A stretch of DNA of 64,000 nt, taken from the NCBI GenBank assembly GCA_963210315.1, contig OY723238.1, positions 1,116,001 through 1,180,000 on the forward strand, in the 5' to 3' direction. A program made the translations under genes and the position numbers. A model generated the notes under the pieces. That model ran no database searches, was not told the DNA's origin, and saw nothing but the letters and a program-made list of their open reading frames with translations. The first letter of the stretch is position 1; each line of letters starts with the position of its first letter. Below, in pieces: positions 57,601-64,000 of the stretch. Source of the DNA: Rhynchopus euleeides (lineage: Eukaryota > Euglenozoa > Diplonemea > Diplonemida > Diplonemidae).

Positions 57601-58370
57601 AGAGTGCAACGTATCGGGGGAGGAGGGGAGGGGGGTCCACCCGCTGATCAGATCAAGGATAGGCGGAGGAAGGATGGGTGTGATGACGAATCTGCCAAAA
57701 TAAGACTGAACGTACCTGGACACTTACGGCCCACGCTGGGGGAGCGGTGACGGTGGTGATGGTGGTGGCGGGGAGGTAAGGAGAAGGAAGAGGGGCGCAG
57801 ATAAATGCAAGGCACAGGGGGGTGCGCAGAGTTCGTGGCCTACGGGAGGGGGGGAACGCATGCGCTGACGTGGCCAACAGTCTTCGTTGTTTTGTGGGGC
57901 CAGGAAAAACACTCGGGCAGTGCAAGAAATCGGCAGCTTTGCCCCCCCTCCCCCGGCATATACAGCGCGGGCGAATCGCTCATCGCCCAACCAGGTTCGA
58001 GCCCCGATTACCGCGAAACAATCCTCCTGTCGCCCTTGCTGGCGTTTTTCAAGAAGACAAAACAGACGGAATCTGTTCCGAAGCACCCGAAGAACTGACA
58101 GAATGAACAAAGAAATAGAGCTTCCCATCCCCCAGCTCGAAAGCAGGGGGGGGGGTAGGGGGGGTCGAAAGGCCCGTTTTTGGGTCCCAAAGTGGTGCTT
58201 TTCGACAGAGCAGCCGCGGCCCTCTATTTGACCTTCTGACCCCCCAGAACCCACCATACCCCGGTTTTTGGGCCCTATGAGTCCGATTTTCGGGTTCCCG
58301 AGCCCCGGAAAGTCGAATTTCGATGATGTCAAAATTGAACGATTTTTGAACGATTTTTGGCCGTGCTCGT
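54655..58370. other. Intergenic, 3.7 kb, no convincing gene
   Basis: Open frames are short and on both strands, and most overlap G or C runs (55500, 56625, 58147). One Cys-rich plus frame at 55493-56026 is listed separately. A diverged copy of the short dispersed repeat is near 56236-56262. The right end (about 58150-58370) has ccgtttttgggtcc-type blocks like those in the repeat region at 12-20 kb. Confidence 0.45.
55493..56026 (+). CDS. Cys-rich frame, possible zinc-finger fragment
   Basis: The frame of 177 codons contains KCAVPLSRCLVCRDPCHQHC and, about 25 residues later, YEQCVCCLGSK, a spacing reminiscent of PHD-type or related zinc fingers (C-x2-C-x3-C-HxHC ... C-x-C-C). The N- and C-terminal parts have no clear character. 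It is the only candidate gene on the plus strand outside transposons and could be a fragment or chance. Confidence 0.25.
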   Translation: MWEGGGGILVAKSMDDEEMNTEPSGQHPTPTCLTALIKGMEPKCAVPLSRCLVCRDPCHQHCASRAAPQMREDAPPTPSSYEQCVCCLGSKNTKPTDLKIRPVLHTKDFREPCCFFKELGVCQEGYLMPTERTPAAGNIVWRNMAVIPPNLPSPHRGAIPNTATAGSTMRQGWCAMM

Positions 58371-58696
58371 AGCATTCCCCGTTGAGGGGGTCGCTATTTC
58401 GTGTTCTCCTGGCCGCACGGAGGCATTGCCTTACGTCGCCTCTTCCTCTTTTCCTTTGGTGGTGTGTTGGTCTGGCACAGAGGGCGGGACCGTGCTGATA
58501 TGCACAGTGACGACTCTCCCTTTTGTTTTGTGCCCGCCTCCACCGAGATTCGGCTGATGCCTCTCAGACTGGGGGCGGGCGGTCGCCGACGCTGACGCGC
58601 CTGGCGGCCTGTGGAAAGTGACGTGGGGCTGGGATGGGGGGGGGGGGTGCTGGGAGGTCGGGCCGAAGCCCTTGTTCTCTGATGATGTTATTTGGT

Positions 58697-61600
58697 TCAC
58701 GCGTTCAGGTAGTCCTTCTCGCCGTGCTCCGTTACCCCTGCCTCGGCCAGGTAGCGCAGCGCCTCCTTGCAGTTGTGCAACAGCAGGTTGTGCACGTTTG
58801 TGGCTGTGAGGTGGTGTCGGGCCGACGCTGTCGCGGGGCAGCCGAAGAAGAGGTGCTTCGGTGAGACCCCAGGCGGGGGGTGGCCCGGCGCATGCTTCAG
58901 GCAGGGTTGGCAAGGTGGTTGTGCCGTGCCCGGGATGTCATGGTCGTAGACCAGGCGGTGGTGGTCGGCCCGGAGTCGGCGGATGGTGGTTTCCCCTAAG
59001 CGGGTGAGTCCCTCCATGCGGAGGTCGGGGCGTTGCAGTCGCGTCTCCCCGATTCCCGAACGGTACGCGTACACGCTGTCCGTGCGGGGCACCGTTGCGT
59101 CGTTGTAGATGTGTCGGCGGAGGACGACACGAGCCGACGCGAGGCTAACCGGTTCCATCTGCGGCCGGAAGGCACCGATTTGCGCCTGTTTGTCAGCGAG
59201 TTCGTTCCCTGCTACCCCAACGTGTGACGGGATGTAGCGGAGGTGGGTGGTGACATCGTGGGTTTGGGCGAGCTCGTTCAACCACCTCCAGATGTCCCAT
59301 TCGGTGGATCCTCTCGCTCGCTGCGGGCCGCTCAGCAGCGCGTTCAGTGCGCTCTGCGAGTCTGTGAGGATGGCGATCGTTTCGCCTGGGGATACCAGGG
59401 TGCATAGGTGAGCGAGGGATTCTCTGATGGCCACCAGCTCCGCCTGGTAGCTGATGCAGCGGAGTCCTGCCGGCCAGGCGAGCTTTTTCCTGAGGCGGCC
59501 CTCCGGCATGCTGTACACCGCTGCTCCTGCGCCGCCCTGCTGTTGCCGCGATGTGGAGTTGGAGACTGACCCGTCGGTGTACACATGCCAGGCGCATGTC
59601 GGGAGGGCCTGGATGGTCTGCTCTGCCAGGTCCCGGAGGGTGTCTTTCGGGGTGGCGGCCTTTGGGGCGGTGAGCCCCGGCAGCGTCGCCAGGATGTGTA
59701 CTCGTGGCAGCACCAGGTTCCATTCCCAGGGGGGGATGGGGTGTGCTGCATGCAGGGGGGCCAGCAGGGGGGTGCGCCCGTCGACCTTCGAGGATTTCAC
59801 CAGACTCCGTGCCTGATGTAGCCAGCTGCCTCCCGTGTTCCCGGTGTTTAGTTGCGCCCGGTATCCTGGGGAGTGGGGCACGCGGCGGAAGCGTTCGTGG
59901 TCTGTGCACACCGCGACCTTGAAGTCGAGGTCGAGGTCTCGCAGGTGTGATTCCCAGAGGAGCTTTGCCGTGCTGGTGTTCTTCATACAGCCCGTGATGA
60001 TCAGGGCTGCCATGCGGTGGACATCTCGCAGGCGTTTGAGGTTCTTCGTGGACAGGCCAGGGGTGTAGACGCTGGCGGCGTACATCAGGATGGGGTAGAC
60101 ATATGTCAGGTAGGCCTGGCGCAGCGTGTCTCCACTTGAGCCCCAGTCAGTGCCTGCCAACATACGCAGAATGCTCAGGCGTCGCATGCAGGTGGTCACG
60201 ACGTGGTCGACGTGGTCTGTCATCGTGTGGCAGGCATCGATGTAGACCCCGAGGTACTTCGCTGTCGATTCGTGCTGGAGGGGGGTGCCGTCTGGGAGCT
60301 CCATGCGTCTGTGCTCGCCCAACGCTGCGGGCGTCGTTCCCATCAGCGTGTAGCAGCATTTACTGGGGGAGAGCTGCAGCCCGTGGAGTGGGATTTCGGC
60401 GGCGAGTGTGGATATGACGCCCTGTGCGGTGCTTAGGGCTTCAGTGTAGTTGTCCCCGACGACGAGTACTGCGATGTCATCTGCGAACACCGCTGGGTGG
60501 ATGTTAGGGGAGGCGGTGATGGCTCGAGATACATCGTCCATCACGCAGTTGAAGAGCAGGGGCGAGAGCACTGTTCCCTGCGGGACCCCGTTGTTGAAGT
60601 CGTAGTAGTCGCTTCTTACCCCGTGCACCTGTGCGGCGGCTCGGCGGTTGCTGAGGTAGTTGTGCAGCCATCGGGTGAATTTCGGGGGGAAGCCCTTCCG
60701 TCTGACACTGTTGATGACTGCGTGCTTGCTGACCTTGTCGAAGGCTTTCTCGAGGTCGAAGTACAGGGTGACAGCTGCCTTTCCGGAGGAGAGGGCGTCC
60801 GTCGCTGTTTGGGTGATGTAGGCTAGTTGGTCGGTTGTCGATCTCAGCCGCTGGAACCCTGCCTGGTTCGCGCAGTGCCCCTCCACCTGTGGGTAGGCGT
60901 CGTCGAGCATGAGCTGCTCCATGCGCCTCTTCACCATTTTTTCTAGCACCTTGCACGCTGTGCTGGTGAGCGCGATTGGTCGGTACGAGGACGCTGCCGT
61001 TGCTGGCTTCCCCGGTTTCAGGATCGGGATGATGACTGCTCGTGTCCACGCGTCGGGGAGGATGCCGCTGTTCCACGACAGGTTGAGCACATGCAGGAGT
61101 CCCTGCCGTGCCTGGGGGCCCAGATGCATCAGCAGCTCGTTGTTGAGGTCGTCAGGCCCTGGGGATTTCCGCTCCTGCAGTTCGGATAGAGCCGCGTTCA
61201 GCTCCTCTTTGGAGAAGTCGTCTTCGGCAGCTGAGAGCTCGGGGGGTGTCTGGTCATTCGCATGCTGCGGGGTGTGTGCTGCTTGTGGCTGTTGGTCGCT
61301 TCCTTCGCTGATCTTGGCGTAGTGGCTGCAGAGGAGGTCCGCCTTAGCTTTGGGGTCGGTCACCGGGACCCCTCCGTCGACAAGTGGGAAGGCAGCCTGT
61401 TGGATTTTGCGGCCGTCGAGTTCTCGCACAAGCCGGAAGGTGGCGCCGAGGTCGCTGCTGGTGCTCGCGGCCTGGCACCTGGTTTCCCAGGTTGTGCGCT
61501 TTGCTTCGAGGACGGCGTTGGTGGCGTCGGTGGTCAGCTTGTCCAGCTTGTCGTAGTCGTCCTGGGACAGGTGTGCGGTCTGGGCGTGTCTGCGCGATTC

Positions 61601-62662
61601 CTCGTTCCGCGCCCGTATCGCACGTTTCACCTTGCTTGTGAACCACCGCTTGCGGGGGCGAGAGCTTCGCTTCGTCGGGATGTGTTTGGCTGCGACCGTG
61701 CGTACCAGTCCCAGCCACTTGTGGAAGGATTCCTTCGGGTCATTCCACTTCGTCACTTTGCGTGACAGCCGTTCCAGCTCCTCAGTGAATGCGGGCCAGT
61801 CTGCCGCTGCCCAGTTCCATAGTTGGCGGGCTTTAGCTGCCGGGTGTGTGGCTGCAGCTGGCGTTCGTGCAAAGGGGACGGTGTATTGTATGGCGAAGTG
61901 ATCGGACTGCCACTGGTCTAGGGTATTCCAGGTGACCTCCCCCAGCTCGTAGTGGGCGAAGACAATGTCCGGCGAGGACTTGGAGTCGCGGCGCATGCGT
62001 GTGGGGTGGTCAGGGTCGTTGCACAGCGACATGCCGTTGAGGAGGGACCAGTGGTACAGGTCTGTTCCCTTGTCGTCGCAGCGCGCATGTTTATCCCAGG
62101 CACGGTTGTGGATGTTGAAGTCGCCGGCGATGATGGACTCCGGCGTGTGTGGTAGCAGGGATGTAGAGAAGTCGTCGCGGCGTGGGTCGTTGCTAGTGCC
62201 GACTCCCGAGGGGCGGTATACATTGGTGAAGGTGATAGCGCTTTCTGGCCCCGTGACGCGCACCGTGAGGGTCTCGGTCACACTGGCGTTTGGTGCGGTG
62301 GCAATAAGAGTCGCGTGTAGGTCCTCCCGCACTAGGGTTGCGATCCCGCCTCCGGAGGTGAGCGTCCCCTTACAGCGCTTCTGGGTGCGGCGTCGGAGAA
62401 AGACGGAGTAGCCCGGGAACTTGGGGTCCCCCCCCTGTGCTGCTCGGAGTTCCTGCAGATGCACTACGTCATACCGCTGGGTTGCGAGGTGGTGCTGGAG
62501 CTCCGCCCTTTTTGCCTCGGTGAGTCCGTTGCAGTTCCAGGTCAGGCACTTGAGGTGCTGCGCCGGGCCAGGGTTCTGCTCGATGTCACCCGCCCTGAGG
62601 AGGAGGTCACGCCCGGTCTCGTAGATGTGGCGCTGCAGGCCTGGAGATGGCGGGCCTCCCCG
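58697..62662 (-). CDS. LINE ORF2: 2A peptide, endonuclease, reverse transcriptase, RNase H
   Basis: About 1,321 codons are open after the ORF1 stop, with no ATG before the endonuclease. About 24 codons in is a 2A-like peptide, LLLRAGDIEQNPGP. The endonuclease follows (LTWNCNGL, VVHLQELRAAQ, IAGDFNIHNRAWD, SSPDIVF, SDHFAIQY). The RT has YRPIALTS, GFQRLRSTTDQLAYI, LYFDLEKAFDKVS, NGVPQGTVLSPLLFN and the catalytic FADDIAVLV (near 60480). RNase H has WHVYTDGSVSN, YQAELVAIRESLAHL, ILTDSQSALNALL and IPSHVGVAGNELAD. A C-x2-C ... H ... C motif (PPCQPCLKHAPGH, then HLFFGCPATA) is near the end. If the 2A acts, the mature ORF2 protein would start at the Pro encoded at 62566-62564. Confidence 0.92.
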   Translation of the reverse strand, partial: RGGPPSPGLQRHIYETGRDLLLRAGDIEQNPGPAQHLKCLTWNCNGLTEAKRAELQHHLATQRYDVVHLQELRAAQGGDPKFPGYSVFLRRRTQKRCKGTLTSGGGIATLVREDLHATLIATAPNASVTETLTVRVTGPESAITFTNVYRPSGVGTSNDPRRDDFSTSLLPHTPESIIAGDFNIHNRAWDKHARCDDKGTDLYHWSLLNGMSLCNDPDHPTRMRRDSKSSPDIVFAHYELGEVTWNTLDQWQSDHFAIQYTVPFARTPAAATHPAAKARQLWNWAAADWPAFTEELERLSRKVTKWNDPKESFHKWLGLVRTVAAKHIPTKRSSRPRKRWFTSKVKRAIRARNEESRRHAQTAHLSQDDYDKLDKLTTDATNAVLEAKRTTWETRCQAASTSSDLGATFRLVRELDGRKIQQAAFPLVDGGVPVTDPKAKADLLCSHYAKISEGSDQQPQAAHTPQHANDQTPPELSAAEDDFSKEELNAALSELQERKSPGPDDLNNELLMHLGPQARQGLLHVLNLSWNSGILPDAWTRAVIIPILKPGKPATAASSYRPIALTSTACKVLEKMVKRRMEQLMLDDAYPQVEGHCANQAGFQRLRSTTDQLAYITQTATDALSSGKAAVTLYFDLEKAFDKVSKHAVINSVRRKGFPPKFTRWLHNYLSNRRAAAQVHGVRSDYYDFNNGVPQGTVLSPLLFNCVMDDVSRAITASPNIHPAVFADDIAVLVVGDNYTEALSTAQGVISTLAAEIPLHGLQLSPSKCCYTLMGTTPAALGEHRRMELPDGTPLQHESTAKYLGVYIDACHTMTDHVDHVVTTCMRRLSILRMLAGTDWGSSGDTLRQAYLTYVYPILMYAASVYTPGLSTKNLKRLRDVHRMAALIITGCMKNTSTAKLLWESHLRDLDLDFKVAVCTDHERFRRVPHSPGYRAQLNTGNTGGSWLHQARSLVKSSKVDGRTPLLAPLHAAHPIPPWEWNLVLPRVHILATLPGLTAPKAATPKDTLRDLAEQTIQALPTCAWHVYTDGSVSNSTSRQQQGGAGAAVYSMPEGRLRKKLAWPAGLRCISYQAELVAIRESLAHLCTLVSPGETIAILTDSQSALNALLSGPQRARGSTEWDIWRWLNELAQTHDVTTHLRYIPSHVGVAGNELADKQAQIGAFRPQMEPVSLASARVVLRRHIYNDATVPRTDSVYAYRSGIGETRLQRPDLRMEGLTRLGETTIRRLRADHHRLVYDHDIPGTAQPPCQPCLKHAPGHPPPGVSPKHLFFGCPATASARHHLTATNVHNLLLHNCKEALRYLAEAGVTEHGEKDYLNA

Positions 62663-62665
62663 TCA
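62564..62665 (-). promoter_or_regulatory. Candidate recoding site: TGA-CGG stop followed by a 2A-like peptide
   Basis: The ORF1 stop is TGA (62665-62663) followed directly by CGG, and the same frame stays open through ORF2. UGA-CGG is a known leaky context in several plus-strand RNA viruses. GC-rich sequence capable of short stems (aggcc...ggcct) follows. The 2A motif GDIEQNPGP is encoded at 62590-62564. Together these could give ORF1 alone by termination, and ORF1 plus ORF2 as separate chains by read-through and 2A separation. Activity is inference. Confidence 0.6.
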
Positions 62666-64000
62666 GTTGAAGAGGACCTCTTCGCACTGACGTTTGTGCA
62701 ACCGCTCCTTCGGGTGCTTTGTGCGCAGGGTTGCGGTCCGGGACGGAGAGAGTGCCCGGCTCTTCTTCTTGGGGGTTAGCCCCGTGTGGGTTCTGGCCGG
62801 GGAGGCGGACTTCGGGGGTGAGCCCTTGGTCCCCCGGTTTGGGGTGGTGGCGGCCGGCTCGGTCTTTCGGGAGGGGGAGCTGGTGCCCGGCTTGGTGGTC
62901 TTCTTCGGTTTTGACTGCGGATGTGCTGCCGCCTCCAGGTGCTGCAGGCGGGCCTGCATTGCCTGCAGGGCGGCCGCGAACTGTCTCTCCTGGTTCGCGG
63001 CCCGCTCCTCTGCAGCGGCTGCCCGCCGCTCTGCCTCGGCAGCACGCTGTTCCGCCTGCTCGAGGAGGGCTTGCACCCTGGCGAGGTTGGTGGCGGCGGC
63101 GGCGGCGGCGGCTGCTGCTGCGGCGGCGGCGGCGGGGTCGGTGGTAGTGGTGGTGGCGTGGGGGGGGCCGCTGTCCTTCATCTCAGCGTCGGTCGTGGCC
63201 CCCTTCTTCTTCGTCTTCTTCTTTGTCTTCTTACTCGCCAGCTCACTCCCCGGCACTCCTCCCTTCGGCTGCTCCGGTGCTGCGGGTGGTGGGGTCGGCT
63301 CCGGTGGGGGCTTGGTGCGCTTTGGCCTCCGCCGGCGGGGGAAGAGCCCCAAGTCCTCGGGTTCGCGGTACCGCCGCAACACCAGGTAGGTGTTGTTGTC
63401 GACGCAGTACGCGCCGAGTTTCTGGGGGGTGGTGGGGGCGCGCAGCAGGACTGCCCGCCCGTTCGGCACCCTGGTTGACGCCAGGATGCGCGCCTGCCAG
63501 CCCATCTCCTCCAGCAGGTCCCGGGTGCAGCGGGCGGTGTACTCCGGGGGCAGCCCCTCCAGCACATATTTCCCCTGCAGGGGGGTTGCAGCTTCGTCGC
63601 CGACGACTGCTGCCGTGGCGTGGTGCCCGGCGGTGTTCGGCACTGCGATGCCGAGGCCGCCCTTGACAAGGACGACCCTTCCGCTCAGCCGGCTCGCCTT
63701 CTCCTGTGCCTGCTGGATGGTGGTGTCGGGCGGCAGGCGCACGACTGTGTCGGGGTGTGTGGTGGTGTGGAAGTGGGGGCGGCAGAAGATGTCGCTCTCG
63801 CCGCTCGCACGCAGCAGGTCCTTGACCTGTCGACTGTCCACACCCACCTTGAAGCGGCGGGCCCAGGTGGTGCCGGTCATCGCGATGACCGCGTCCGGCT
63901 CCGCGCCGTGGGCCCGCAGCCAGGTGCGGATGTGTGTGTGTGTGAGGGGGGTGGCTGGCGGTGCTTCCATCACCACCCACTCCCGGCTGCCCTTGGGGGC
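62663..64000 (-). CDS. LINE ORF1, partial at the window edge
   Basis: The frame is open to the last base of the window, so the start lies outside; the first Met seen is at 63976. Over 440 residues are present. The N-terminal half is globular (TWLRAHGAEPDAVIAMTGTT, then GRVVLVKGGLGIAVPNTAG; GKYVLEGLPPEY) with no recognised domain. The middle is basic and Pro/Lys-rich (KKTKKKTKKKGA), followed by a run of about 14 Ala. Then comes a coiled coil rich in Ala, Glu and Arg (LEQAEQRAAEAERRAAAAEE). The C-terminal tail is basic and Ser/Pro-rich and ends KRQCEEVLFN before TGA. Coiled coil plus basic tail fits an RNA-binding ORF1 protein. No zinc knuckle is present. Confidence 0.8.
   Translation of the reverse strand, partial: APKGSREWVVMEAPPATPLTHTHIRTWLRAHGAEPDAVIAMTGTTWARRFKVGVDSRQVKDLLRASGESDIFCRPHFHTTTHPDTVVRLPPDTTIQQAQEKASRLSGRVVLVKGGLGIAVPNTAGHHATAAVVGDEAATPLQGKYVLEGLPPEYTARCTRDLLEEMGWQARILASTRVPNGRAVLLRAPTTPQKLGAYCVDNNTYLVLRRYREPEDLGLFPRRRRPKRTKPPPEPTPPPAAPEQPKGGVPGSELASKKTKKKTKKKGATTDAEMKDSGPPHATTTTTDPAAAAAAAAAAAAAATNLARVQALLEQAEQRAAEAERRAAAAEERAANQERQFAAALQAMQARLQHLEAAAHPQSKPKKTTKPGTSSPSRKTEPAATTPNRGTKGSPPKSASPARTHTGLTPKKKSRALSPSRTATLRTKHPKERLHKRQCEEVLFN

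Larger units (their letters stand above)
58370..64000 (-). mobile_element. Non-LTR retrotransposon (LINE, I/ingi-like) with 2A peptide, 5' end outside window
   Basis: It has two ORFs on the minus strand: ORF1 (from beyond the window edge to 62663) and ORF2 (62662 to 58697), in one reading frame. ORF2 has apurinic-type endonuclease, RT, RNase H and a terminal Cys/His motif, the order typical of the I supergroup, which includes trypanosomatid ingi/L1Tc. The 3' untranslated region and its end are not defined; 58370 is a rough guess. Both ORFs lack disabling mutations within the window, so it may be a recent, active copy. Confidence 0.9.

Overview
This is nuclear DNA of a GC-rich eukaryote, very probably a flagellated protist. 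Evidence for a eukaryote: two genes have GT-AG introns, there is a divergent actin-related protein, a CCDC13-like ciliary coiled-coil protein and a TSP1-containing type I membrane protein, and there are many eukaryotic transposons. All seven recognisable host gene loci, plus a second copy of the WD40 gene, lie on the minus strand. Most starts are preceded within about 15-60 bases by a pyrimidine tract ending in AG. That layout, with very long intronless genes, recalls Euglenozoa (diplonemids or kinetoplastids), but no spliced-leader gene is visible and the assignment is a guess.

Layout: 0.3-6.3 kb holds three compact host genes (actin-related protein, a 213-aa helix-hairpin-helix protein in three exons, a 595-aa golgin-like coiled-coil membrane protein in three exons). 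6.5-17.8 kb is a repeat block: a TA-flanked Tc1/mariner-type element split by a DIRS-type retroelement, a 380-bp satellite, a short non-autonomous hAT, and a 2.5-kb insertion containing a 159-bp MITE. 17.8-19.0 kb is a ubiquitin-like/WD40 gene. 19.4-25.5 kb is an autonomous-looking hAT transposon carrying two other transposons inside it. 25.5-30.9 kb holds second copies of the non-autonomous hAT and the mariner element in inverted orientation, and a MITE with a hAT deletion derivative inside. 31.0-32.2 kb is the second ubiquitin-like/WD40 gene.

34.1-36.4 kb encodes a TSP1 membrane protein and 38.2-52.6 kb a single-exon 4,814-residue giant cell-surface protein (signal peptide, Ser/Thr-rich stalk, repeated Cys modules, Pro/Thr stalk, GPI-type tail). 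53.0-54.7 kb is the CCDC13-like gene. 54.7-58.4 kb shows no convincing gene. From about 58.4 kb to the window end is a non-LTR retrotransposon (endonuclease, RT, RNase H) whose two ORFs lie in one frame, separated only by a TGA-CGG stop and a 2A-like peptide. I regard this as the most interesting object in the window.

The transposon history can be read unusually well, because several target-site duplications are perfect and several insertions have an uninterrupted sister copy in the same window. Nesting orders are therefore directly supported, not guessed.
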